Origin: Bryobacterales bacterium F-183 | GTDB lineage: Bacteria; Acidobacteriota; Terriglobia; Bryobacterales; Bryobacteraceae | Direction: 5' to 3' | Assembly: GCA_016865505.2 (NCBI GenBank) | Contig: AP025252.1 | Coordinates: 3,906,001-3,970,000 of the forward strand | Length of the DNA: 64,000 nt | Part shown: piece by piece, positions 25,456-33,567 of the stretch | How positions within the stretch are numbered: the first letter of the stretch is position 1 | Layout of the letters: each line of letters opens with the position of its first letter | Notes under the pieces: generated by a model | Told to the model about the DNA's origin: nothing | Database searches by the model: none | Seen by the model: only the letters and a program-made list of their open reading frames with translations | Translations under genes and position numbers: made by a program

Positions 25456-26226
25456 ATGAAGCGTTTACTCTATCCAGCCACGCTCGTACTAGCTTCGGTA
25501 ACGGGCCTCTACGCCCAATCGGCGTCGTCGGCTGCCCCACCAAACCGCGCCTTCGGTTACGTCGCGCTCAACCAGGACGTGTTCTTTGGGTTTTATCCCA
25601 CCATGCAGGCGGTCTATAAGTTCAATGACAAAGTCGGCGCCACGGCATACGGCACCCTGTGGACCACGCCCTCTTTCGGCACCGGCGGTGGTGGCGGCCT
25701 CTGGACGGAGGTCGGCGCTGGCGTGTACCTCAGCGCGTTCGATGGCAAGTTCAGCATCACTCCCCAAATCGGTACGCTGAACGGCAAGCTTCTGTCGAAC
25801 GGCAACTTCCCGATGGCCCTCGAAGGCATCGTTCCCAACTTCACAGCCAACGTCAATACCAGCCGTTTTGAAAGCGAAGTGTACGCCGGCTTTTACACTG
25901 CCCTGCGCACCGGCAAGATCCGTAATGCATCCGGCACAGCTCTTGTGGACGCTCCCTCGCAAAACAACTTCACGCACTGGTGGGCCAATGGCGGCGTCAA
26001 ACTCGGGCAGCCGTTTTCGGTAGGCCTGCACTACGAATCGCTCGGCTCACGCCCCAGCGTCGGCGCGTCCTCAGGCGTCTACAAGTGGGTCGGTCCGTAT
26101 GTCCAGGGCAACTTTACCCAAAACTTCTCGGTCCGCTTCAGCGTAGGCGCAAACGTCCAGGACCGTCCCACCCTCGACGGCAACGACTCTTTCTATAAAG
26201 TCACTGCCACTTACCGCTTCCAGTAA
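25456..26226 (+). CDS. Secreted beta-rich protein, probable outer-membrane barrel
   Basis: 256 aa with a signal peptide (MKRLLYPATLVLASVTGLYAQ). The mature part alternates hydrophobic and polar residues in strand-like segments (for example WTEVGAGVYLSAF, VYAGFYTALRTG, FSVRFSVGANVQ) and ends KVTATYRFQ, close to the aromatic C-terminal strand of outer-membrane barrels. No enzyme motif is visible. A good AGGAAGG site precedes the ATG. It ends 4 bases from the convergent ABC permease gene. Family not recognised with certainty. Confidence 0.7.
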   Translation: MKRLLYPATLVLASVTGLYAQSASSAAPPNRAFGYVALNQDVFFGFYPTMQAVYKFNDKVGATAYGTLWTTPSFGTGGGGGLWTEVGAGVYLSAFDGKFSITPQIGTLNGKLLSNGNFPMALEGIVPNFTANVNTSRFESEVYAGFYTALRTGKIRNASGTALVDAPSQNNFTHWWANGGVKLGQPFSVGLHYESLGSRPSVGASSGVYKWVGPYVQGNFTQNFSVRFSVGANVQDRPTLDGNDSFYKVTATYRFQ

Positions 26227-26230
26227 AAAT

Positions 26231-28702
26231 TCACCCGTCGTGCCGGAGCGAGATCATGGGATCCACCCGCGAAGCCCGGCGCGCCGGCAAGAAGCACGAT
26301 AGCAACGTAATCAACACCAACACTGTTGGCGTCACCAGATACGCCGCGGCGTCGAAGCTGTCCAGCGCAAACACCTTCGACGCCGCCACGGCGGACAGCG
26401 CCAGACATACCGGCATCCCCACCACGATCCCCAGCAGTACCCACCCAAACGCATCCCGGACAAACCGTCCCACCACTTGTCCCGCCTGCGCCCCCAGCGC
26501 CAGATGGATACCAATCTCGCGCGATCTTTGCACCACCATGTAACTCACCACGCCAAACAGCCCAATGCAGGTCAGCAGCAGTCCTATCGCCCCGGCTCCG
26601 CTCGCGATCATCGCCGCCGCCTGGAATGGGAATCGCTGTACCCCGGCCACCTCGCGAGCCGTCATCGGCTGGCAGACATTCGGGCTCTCCGCCGTCACGC
26701 AGTATTCGCGCAGCCTCCTCTTCACCGTTTGGACGTCACCCGCGGCGCGAACGGCCACATTCTGGTGTCCTTTGATCTCCATGACCGGCACGTAGATCAT
26801 CGTCGGATCCTTGCCCTGAAACATCCATCCGCTCACGACATCGGGCACCACGCCCGCCACCTGGTACGACTTGCCGTCCTCCACCACCAACGTTTGCCCC
26901 AACACGTTCTGGCCCGGCCACAACCGACGCGCCGTCGCCTCGCTCACCACGGCAATCGCCTCTTGCGAACCACGCACAAACCCGCGTCCCTGGGTGATCT
27001 TCAAGCCCAACGCTGCAAAGTAACGATCGTCCACCTCGTTGTACCCTGCCAGATGAACCGCACCATTGGTCGTGATCTTGGCGCGAGGGTAGCTGCCCGA
27101 AAGCGGAAAACTGTCCTGCACCGAGACCTCGGCAATAAGCGGGTCCGCACGCAGGCGATCCACAAACGCCGGCGTGGCCACCTCCTGCCAGCGCAACTCC
27201 ATCACCCGGTCCAGATCAAACCCCGCGTCGGCTTGGTACAAACGCTGTGTATTCCGGATCAGCAGTGCGGACAGAATCAGCAACACAAGGCTCGCCGCCG
27301 CTTGCCCGCTAATCAGGTACCCTCGCATTCGGAACCCGGTCTGCTTCCGGGCCGACGCCGTAGCCTCGAGCGCAGGCAGCAATCCGAACGCGACGCCCGA
27401 CACCAGCGCGATCCCCGCCGAAAACACAAACACGCGCCAGTCGAGGCTTGCCGGTACCGCCGCCAATCCCCAGCGCACGGCTTCCGAGAATAGATAATCC
27501 TGCAGCCGCAGTACCCCAAACGCTGCAGCCAACAACCCCAACATCGCCGCGAGCACCCCGACCACAGCGCTTTCCGTCAACAACTGCCGTACGATCCGCC
27601 AGCGCGACGCCCCGAGCGACAGCCGTACCTCGATCTCCTGCCGTCGCGCCGCCGCCCGCGCCAGTTGCAGATTGGCAAGGTTTGCGCAGGCAATCAGCAA
27701 CACCAGTAGAAAGATCGCAAACACCATCGCCGCCGCCAACTTCACTTCCGTACCCTGCGGAATAAAGGAATGGCGCGGCGTGAGTTCCATCCCGGTAATG
27801 CGCTGCTCCGCGGGACCCTCACCCCGAATGCGAATCCCCACCGGCTCCAGCATCTGCCGCGCACGTTCTGCCGTAACCCCAGGCTTCAGAATCCCCGACA
27901 CCACAAAGGGCCGCCCAAAGCCCACCACCCGAACTTTGTCCATCGCCGAAAGCGGAATCCAAAAGTCCGGGATCACCGGCTCGGTACCCGTAAACGCCGG
28001 ATCCAGAATCCCCGCAATCGTAAACCGCGTGGCGCGGATCTGCAGTGTCTTGCCCACCGCTTCCGGATCTTCATGCAACAGCCGCCGCCATCCCGAATGG
28101 CTCAACAGCAAATGAGTCCCGTCGCGCTCTTCCTGCGCGCTCAAAAAGCGTCCCGTCAGCAGCCGCGCGCCAGTGAGCCCGAAGTACCCCGGCGACACAA
28201 AGCTCACAAACGATTCCGTCTGCACCGGCCGCAGCACCGCCGTCTGCACCAGGTTCTCGCCGTACAATCCTTCAAAAGCTTCTACAGACGCAGCCTCCAA
28301 TTGCCGGAACTGCTCGTAGCTCCAGTTGGTGCTCCGCCGCCCCTGCGCATCCACGGCCCCGACGTAGTAGTTTCGGTCCGCCCCGCGAATCGGCATCGGC
28401 TTCAGGACATAGTTGCTGTACAGCGTAAACAGCGTCGTCACCGCCGCAATCGCCAGACCAAGCACCGACACGGCCGTAGCCGTAAATCCGGGATTATGCC
28501 GGATGCCGCGAATCGCATAACGCAGGTCCTGCCGTACCTCATCCAGCCATCGCGGAACATGCATCCACCGCATCTCCTCGGCAATCTGCCCTTGGTTGCC
28601 AAACCGCTTACGGGCCTGCTCTCGCGTCGACCTGTCGTGCTCTGCCCGCATCGCCAGATGCGTCTCAATCTCTTCCCGCAGATCATCGTCCAGGTCGCTC
28701 AT
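26231..28702 (-). CDS. FtsX/MacB-type ABC transporter permease (acidobacterial ADOP family)
   Basis: 823 aa. An N-terminal cytosolic helix bundle (DDLREEIETHLAMRAE ... RKRFGN) leads to QDLRYAIRGIRHNPGFT, the standard ADOP entry. MacB_PCD periplasmic domains and two FtsX units with four-helix membrane blocks follow (LLVLLIACANLANLQLARAAARRQE; VVQRSREIGIHLALGAQ). No ATPase gene is adjacent, as is usual for these duplicated orphan permeases. The PadR regulator gene is 7 bases upstream in the same operon. The transported substrate is unknown. Confidence 0.92.
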   Translation of the reverse strand: MSDLDDDLREEIETHLAMRAEHDRSTREQARKRFGNQGQIAEEMRWMHVPRWLDEVRQDLRYAIRGIRHNPGFTATAVSVLGLAIAAVTTLFTLYSNYVLKPMPIRGADRNYYVGAVDAQGRRSTNWSYEQFRQLEAASVEAFEGLYGENLVQTAVLRPVQTESFVSFVSPGYFGLTGARLLTGRFLSAQEERDGTHLLLSHSGWRRLLHEDPEAVGKTLQIRATRFTIAGILDPAFTGTEPVIPDFWIPLSAMDKVRVVGFGRPFVVSGILKPGVTAERARQMLEPVGIRIRGEGPAEQRITGMELTPRHSFIPQGTEVKLAAAMVFAIFLLVLLIACANLANLQLARAAARRQEIEVRLSLGASRWRIVRQLLTESAVVGVLAAMLGLLAAAFGVLRLQDYLFSEAVRWGLAAVPASLDWRVFVFSAGIALVSGVAFGLLPALEATASARKQTGFRMRGYLISGQAAASLVLLILSALLIRNTQRLYQADAGFDLDRVMELRWQEVATPAFVDRLRADPLIAEVSVQDSFPLSGSYPRAKITTNGAVHLAGYNEVDDRYFAALGLKITQGRGFVRGSQEAIAVVSEATARRLWPGQNVLGQTLVVEDGKSYQVAGVVPDVVSGWMFQGKDPTMIYVPVMEIKGHQNVAVRAAGDVQTVKRRLREYCVTAESPNVCQPMTAREVAGVQRFPFQAAAMIASGAGAIGLLLTCIGLFGVVSYMVVQRSREIGIHLALGAQAGQVVGRFVRDAFGWVLLGIVVGMPVCLALSAVAASKVFALDSFDAAAYLVTPTVLVLITLLSCFLPARRASRVDPMISLRHDG

Positions 28703-28709
28703 CGTGCAT

Positions 28710-29042
28710 TTACTCCGAAAAACGCAGCATCCGCGCCACGCCGCGATTCACGTTCTTCCAGTTATCGGTCGCTTCCGCCAACCGCTTCTTGCCGTCCCGC
28801 GTAATCGAGTACACCCGGGCGCGACGTTGGTTTTCCGTCACCTTCCATTCGCCGGCAATCAACCCGTCCCGCTCCAAGCGATGCAGCGCCGGGTACAGTG
28901 ACCCTTCCTCCACATTCAGCAATCCTTCTGACACTGTTTCGATATGCAAAGTGATGCCAAACCCATGATTGGGGCGGTATTCGAGCGATTTCAGGATCAA
29001 CAGATCTAATGAACCCTGCAGGTGGTCAGGCTTGCGTGCCAT
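28710..29042 (-). CDS. PadR-family transcriptional regulator
   Basis: 110 aa. The winged-helix PadR pattern is clear: LQGSLDLLILKSLEYRPNHGFGI, EEGSLYPALHRLERDGLI, and RRARVYSITRDGKKRLAE. PadR proteins next to ADOP permeases usually repress their own operon. The ATG at 29042 is chosen because it starts the domain; a much longer frame upstream runs antisense through the GMC oxidoreductase gene. The promoter just upstream has a palindrome over its -10. Confidence 0.94.
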   Translation of the reverse strand: MARKPDHLQGSLDLLILKSLEYRPNHGFGITLHIETVSEGLLNVEEGSLYPALHRLERDGLIAGEWKVTENQRRARVYSITRDGKKRLAEATDNWKNVNRGVARMLRFSE

Positions 29043-29054
29043 AGAATGCTCACT

Positions 29055-29083
29055 AAGATATCTAGGATAGAAAACGATGTCAA
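29055..29083 (-). promoter_or_regulatory. padR-ADOP promoter with palindrome over the -10
   Basis: Minus strand: a perfect TTGACA (29083-29078), a 17-base spacer and TATCTT (29060-29055). The palindrome AGATATCT (29056-29063) overlaps the -10, a good place for PadR autorepression. The ATG is 12 bases after the -10, giving a leader of about 6 bases. Confidence 0.6.
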
Positions 29084-29108
29084 CAACAGGTTGATAAACT
29101 AACCGCTG

Positions 29109-30767
29109 ATGGCTCAGGTATCGACATCCCAACCCGTCTTTGACGCGATCGTTGTAGGCTCCGGCGCCACCGGAGGCTGGGCAGCCAAGTGGCTCACCGA
29201 AAACGGCATGAAAGTAGCCCTCCTCGAAGCAGGCCAAAAGATCAGTCCCAAGGACTACAACGAGCACACGCAAGCTTGGCAAATGCCGTACCTCGCCATG
29301 TCGCCCAAGGTCTTTAAGGACCGTCCGATCCAGGGCCGCTGCTACGCCTGCAGCGAGTACAACGCCAACTGGTTCGTCTCCGACGTCGACAACCCCTACA
29401 CCCAGGAAAAGCCCTTCTGGTGGATCCGTCAGCGTGTCCTCGGCGGACGCTCCAACAGCTGGGGCCGCCAAAGCTACCGCATGAGCAACCTGGACTTCAA
29501 AGCAGCCTCGCACGACGGCTACGGCGAAGACTGGCCCGTGTCCTATGAGGACCTCGTGCCCTACTACGAGACTGTCGAAAAGTACGTCGGCATCAGCGGC
29601 CAGTCCGAAGGTCTGTCGCAACTGCCGGACAGCATCTTCCAGCCCCCCATGGAAATGAGCTGTTCCGAAACGCTCTTCCGCGATCGCCTGAAGGCTCGTA
29701 TGAATCGCACCGTCACCATCGGCCGCGTCGCGATCCTGACCAAGGCTTTGAACGGACGCCAGGCCTGCCATTATTGCGGCCCCTGCGAACGCGGCTGTAC
29801 CACGGCTTCGTACTTCAACTCCGTCCACACCACCATTCCGGACGCCATGAAGACCGGCCGCATGACCCTCATCACCGATGCCGTCGCCGCCAAAGTCGTC
29901 ATGAGCGACGGTGGCAAGGCCCGCGGCGTGATGTACATCGACCGTCTCACCCGCCAGCCTCGCGAAGTACGCGCCAAGGTGGTGCTGCTCTGCGCCTCCA
30001 CCCTCGAATCCACGCGCCTGCTGCTCAACTCCGGCATTTGCAACTCCAGCGGCGCCCTCGGCCACTACCTGATGGACCACATCTATCAGGGCGGCGCCAC
30101 AGCCGTATACGATGGCGGCGAAGCCAAGCCCTGGGCGGGCATGCCGCGCCGTCCCAATGGCATCTACGTCCCGCGCTTCCGCAACGTCAAGGAAAAGACC
30201 ACCAACGGCTTCATCCGCGGCTACGGCTACCAGGGCGGCTCACAGCCCGAGTTCAACATGGGAGCCCCCGGCTTCGGCGCCAAGTATAAGGAAGCCGTCC
30301 GCCAAGGCCGTTGGAACATCAACATCGGACTCTGGGGCGAATGCCTCGCCCGCTACGACAACAAAGTCGAAATCGACAAGAACAAGGTGGATGCCTGGGG
30401 CATCCCGACCCTGAAGGTCAACTGCACCTGGGGCGACAACGACCTCAAGCTCTGGGCCGACGGCAAAGTACAAGCGGCCGAAATGCTCGAAGCCTGCGGC
30501 TTCAAGGACGTCAAGCAGACCGGCAACACGCCTTCCGTACCCGGCTTCTGCATCCACGAAATCGGCACAGCGCGCATGAGCAACGACCCCAAGAAGGGCG
30601 TGCTCAACAAGTACTGCCAGGCGCACGACGTAGAAAACATCTTCGTCACCGACGGCGCGGCCTGGGTATCGAGCGGCTGCCAGAACCCAACCCTGACGAT
30701 GATGGCCCTAACAATCCGAGCCTGCGACTACATCGTCCGCGAGTACTCGAAGAAGATGACCGCCTAA
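29109..30767 (+). CDS. GMC-family FAD oxidoreductase with a cysteine cluster
   Basis: 552 aa. The FAD-binding GSGATGGWAAKWL motif (residues 17-29), LGGRSNSWGRQS, and the C-terminal GTARMSNDP and NIFVTDGAAWVSSGCQNPTLT segments define a bacterial GMC oxidoreductase. A cysteine-rich CHYCGPCERGC motif (about 220-230) resembles the iron-sulfur-binding insert of FAD-dependent glucose dehydrogenases. Substrate is probably a sugar or alcohol. No gluconate-dehydrogenase-type small subunit or cytochrome gene follows. The start is divergent from padR and lacks an obvious Shine-Dalgarno site. Confidence 0.9.
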   Translation: MAQVSTSQPVFDAIVVGSGATGGWAAKWLTENGMKVALLEAGQKISPKDYNEHTQAWQMPYLAMSPKVFKDRPIQGRCYACSEYNANWFVSDVDNPYTQEKPFWWIRQRVLGGRSNSWGRQSYRMSNLDFKAASHDGYGEDWPVSYEDLVPYYETVEKYVGISGQSEGLSQLPDSIFQPPMEMSCSETLFRDRLKARMNRTVTIGRVAILTKALNGRQACHYCGPCERGCTTASYFNSVHTTIPDAMKTGRMTLITDAVAAKVVMSDGGKARGVMYIDRLTRQPREVRAKVVLLCASTLESTRLLLNSGICNSSGALGHYLMDHIYQGGATAVYDGGEAKPWAGMPRRPNGIYVPRFRNVKEKTTNGFIRGYGYQGGSQPEFNMGAPGFGAKYKEAVRQGRWNINIGLWGECLARYDNKVEIDKNKVDAWGIPTLKVNCTWGDNDLKLWADGKVQAAEMLEACGFKDVKQTGNTPSVPGFCIHEIGTARMSNDPKKGVLNKYCQAHDVENIFVTDGAAWVSSGCQNPTLTMMALTIRACDYIVREYSKKMTA

Positions 30768-30771
30768 CGCC

Positions 30772-31191
30772 GTGCGCCTGTTTCTGTTCGTGCTGGCGTT
30801 TGCGATCTCCAGCCTGGCCCAGCCACAAGCGCACATCCCCGAAGCCAAAGTCTTCCGCACCCACCTGGAGCGTGACCTGCGAGCCTACTTCGCCGACACG
30901 CTCCAGCGCGCCGACCTCGCACGAGTGGATTTCGAGGAAATCCGCAGCAGCGGCAATCCCACGCAAACCGGCACAGCACTTCCCAAGTTCTACTACTGGG
31001 TCCGAGTCTACGACCTCAAGCGGACCAAGGTAGCAGAGGGAGCCGTACGCGCTGCGGCCATCGAAAGAAAACGTTTCGAGATCACCCACTTCATCGCCCG
31101 CCGCCGCGTCCGCAGCGAGCCCGAGCTACTGCAAAAGATCTTCCCGCCGCTCCTGCACGAACCCATCTACCGCCTTGCCGAAGGCAGATAG
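30772..31191 (+). CDS. Small secreted protein of unknown function
   Basis: 139 aa beginning with GTG and a signal peptide (MRLFLFVLAFAISSLAQ). The remainder is Arg-rich with helical stretches (THLERDLRAYFADTLQRADL; RAAAIERKRFEITHFIARR). No family recognised. It follows the GMC gene by 4 bases and is probably cotranscribed, which may indicate an envelope role, but there is no direct evidence. Confidence 0.65.
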   Translation: MRLFLFVLAFAISSLAQPQAHIPEAKVFRTHLERDLRAYFADTLQRADLARVDFEEIRSSGNPTQTGTALPKFYYWVRVYDLKRTKVAEGAVRAAAIERKRFEITHFIARRRVRSEPELLQKIFPPLLHEPIYRLAEGR

Positions 31192-31230
31192 CCCGGAACC
31201 AATAACGCCGGAGCGGTGTCAACAGACCCT

Positions 31231-32172
31231 ATGCGCCTTCTCGCAACACTAGCGTTCCTCTTGTGTCTGCACGGAAGCGCTACGTTCATCCCTTCAGCAC
31301 CATTTCGCGATCGCCCGGAAACATCGGTCAGGCCCATTGCCGACGCGCCGATCTTGCTTGTGGGCAAGATCGTGCAGCAACGCTACGTCAATCGCTTCCA
31401 CCAAAGCATGCGCCTCGCCCGCATCACCGTTCAGGTCGAAAACCTCCTGCGAGGCTCGGTAGACGGCCGCACAACCATCGACTTCTACAATTACGCGCCT
31501 TACTTCCTCGGCACCACAGGACCCGTCAGCTTCCCGCGTACCGGCCGCCGCTACGTCCTGGCGTTGACGCGAGACAAGAGCGGACTGCTTCGCCCCGTAT
31601 GGGACTACTGGGATTCCAGCGAACTCGTCGCCAGTGGCCGCCACCGCACTGTGCCTCTAGACTCCTCGCGGACTGTAGAACAACGCATCGCAACGCTGTT
31701 GCTAACCCCGACAACCGAAGACTTCGATATCGATCTGTTCGCAGCCGAAATGGACGGCAGTGCAGGTTTTGCACGGTTGATCCTCGGCGTCCCTGCCGTG
31801 ATCGCGTTCTATCAGCAGCAGATGAACAGTCCCCATCTGGCAATCCGAATCGCCGCATGCGAGAACCTGACCTCCGACTTCGCCGGCCTGTTCGACTGTT
31901 GGGACCCGGCAACCGTCGGTGACGGATCGCTGCTGTTGCAACGCTACGGGCGCATCCCACCGCAGGTCAGCCGCCGGGCTCATCGCTACCAACAACGCGA
32001 AATAGCGAACCTCGAAGGCATTTGGGCGAGTCGCGCTGCCGCCGGCCGCGTAGATGATTGGGTTGACCAACTTGACGTCTATTCACTAGCGCCAGACGCC
32101 GAGCTACGCCGCCGTGCCTGCCGACTCCTTCGCAAGTACCATCCCAATCGCCCCTCGCCACAGTGCCCCTAG
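31231..32172 (+). CDS. Secreted protein, possible NTR/TIMP-like N-terminal fold
   Basis: 313 aa from ATG 31231, which starts a signal peptide (MRLLATLAFLLCLHGSA). A GTG at 31216 would add 5 residues. The first half has the pattern ILLVGKIVQQ ... RITVQVENLLRGSVDG ... FPRTGRRYVLALTR, similar to the V-G-x-V / V-x-V-x-x-x-x-x-G / G-x-x-Y-L pattern of bacterial NTR-like domains. It lacks the expected cysteines, so this is only a suggestion. The C-terminal half is helical and may hold HEAT-like helices. It ends in a CTAG tetramer shared with the stop of the convergent gene. Confidence 0.6.
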   Translation: MRLLATLAFLLCLHGSATFIPSAPFRDRPETSVRPIADAPILLVGKIVQQRYVNRFHQSMRLARITVQVENLLRGSVDGRTTIDFYNYAPYFLGTTGPVSFPRTGRRYVLALTRDKSGLLRPVWDYWDSSELVASGRHRTVPLDSSRTVEQRIATLLLTPTTEDFDIDLFAAEMDGSAGFARLILGVPAVIAFYQQQMNSPHLAIRIAACENLTSDFAGLFDCWDPATVGDGSLLLQRYGRIPPQVSRRAHRYQQREIANLEGIWASRAAAGRVDDWVDQLDVYSLAPDAELRRRACRLLRKYHPNRPSPQCP

Positions 32173-33557
32173 CGACCCTCCATCAGCACTTTCCCCTCTA
32201 CCTGTGGACAGCCGTTTGCATTCAGCACGAGAACATACTCCGCCTTCCCATCCTGCGGCGAACTCCGCACGACACTCGACCGCACCGTGGCACCGGGCCC
32301 AAAACCATTGCTGTCCCGATACTGGCAGACGTACTCGGCTGTGAGGCCGTACGGCTCATCGCGATGCAGAATCGCTTTTCCCCGCTCGACCACGCCCTCG
32401 GCGGAAGGGTCACCCTCGGACTTCGCCCTCACCATCACAAACCCCTCCAACGGTCGCCCGTCCGCCCACGTCACCCGAACCGTGATCGATCGTGTGGCAA
32501 AGGCCTCCACAAGCCGCATGTCGATGCCCTTGACATGTTCACCCAAGCCAACTCGAATGCGCTTCGCCAGGCTCATCTCCATCACGTTCGGGTAGAACGT
32601 CCGGCGATAGGGAAACTTGGGATTTCGCGCCTGCTCGGGATTCACAAACACAACATACTCGCCCGGCGGCAGGTGGACAAACCGAAAGTAGTCCTGCCTG
32701 GTTTGACTCTCCCACAGCAGCTTTCGGCGATCTTTGGGCATTGTCTGGCCAACCGGAAGAATGTATACAAAAGCCTCCGGAATCACGTTACCTGTGGAGT
32801 CCAAGACGCGACCCTCAATCGAACCGCGTGGAAAAACCTCAATGTTTCGTTCGGTGCAACGGCCAGCCACAATCGGCCGTGGTGAAAGCGGTCTGTCGCT
32901 CCCGATGAACCACGACAACTGCGTCCCCGGCGGAAGGTCAGGGTCGAACTCTACATTGCCCCCCGGCAGATCGTAGAACTCGTAGATTCCCTCGCCGTCG
33001 GACCTCGTCTCGAACGTCCGGCCGTCGACCTTGGCCCGTACGATCGTGTCTCGTAAGGGCGTCGGATTCGGAGCGCTCTCGCGGCCTTGAAAGCTGGGCA
33101 CCTGCAACTCAATGCGCCCAACCAGCGACGGTATCGCCTTCCCGGCCTGTCGCAACCGCAAAACCTTCAGCGCTGCCGCAGCATACTCGGCCGGTCTCGT
33201 GCCGTTGCAAAAGCCCGTGCCAACACTGCCGTCCGCACCAACGCCGCCCGAGATCAAGTACGATTGCCCGCGCTGAAAGGGGATTCCGCAACTGCTTGTC
33301 CCCGTCCACACCTCGACCCGTTTCATGTCGTCTGGTATGCCGCTAAAGCTCTCTTCTACCTGAACCGTTGCGAGTCGCCGGGGCTCGTCCCGGTTCGGCA
33401 GCGGCGCGGCATCGCGGACCGACAACACCTTCCCCAGAAACATGGCGCTCTTCGCGCTATAGGGAATCAGGCAGCCGTCAGACCAAATACAAGAACAGGC
33501 CGACCCGATCACGGGCATCGCCAAAGCCGTGAGCATCACCACCCAGCAACGCCTCAT
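32169..33557 (-). CDS. Secreted protein with TIMP/NTR-like start and carboxypeptidase-regulatory-like domains
   Basis: 462 aa. After the signal peptide (MRRCWVVMLTALAMPVIGSA) the mature protein would begin with CSC, as in tissue inhibitors of metalloproteinases. The FLGKVLSV, VQVEESFSGI and FQRGQSYLISGG segments and further cysteines (SSCG, GFCNG) follow in NTR-like order. From about residue 150 come one or two carboxypeptidase-regulatory-like beta-sandwich units (SDGEGIYEFYDLPGG; GSIEGRVLDSTGNVIPEAFVYI). Bacterial NTR-like domains are known, but their targets are not. The stop overlaps the convergent gene by 4 bases. Confidence 0.68.
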   Translation of the reverse strand: MRRCWVVMLTALAMPVIGSACSCIWSDGCLIPYSAKSAMFLGKVLSVRDAAPLPNRDEPRRLATVQVEESFSGIPDDMKRVEVWTGTSSCGIPFQRGQSYLISGGVGADGSVGTGFCNGTRPAEYAAAALKVLRLRQAGKAIPSLVGRIELQVPSFQGRESAPNPTPLRDTIVRAKVDGRTFETRSDGEGIYEFYDLPGGNVEFDPDLPPGTQLSWFIGSDRPLSPRPIVAGRCTERNIEVFPRGSIEGRVLDSTGNVIPEAFVYILPVGQTMPKDRRKLLWESQTRQDYFRFVHLPPGEYVVFVNPEQARNPKFPYRRTFYPNVMEMSLAKRIRVGLGEHVKGIDMRLVEAFATRSITVRVTWADGRPLEGFVMVRAKSEGDPSAEGVVERGKAILHRDEPYGLTAEYVCQYRDSNGFGPGATVRSSVVRSSPQDGKAEYVLVLNANGCPQVEGKVLMEGR

Positions 33558-33567
33558 GTCCCGCCCC

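Noticed and set aside
29043-30080. In-frame upstream extension of padR
   Set aside because: It runs antisense to the GMC oxidoreductase; the PadR domain starts exactly at ATG 29042.
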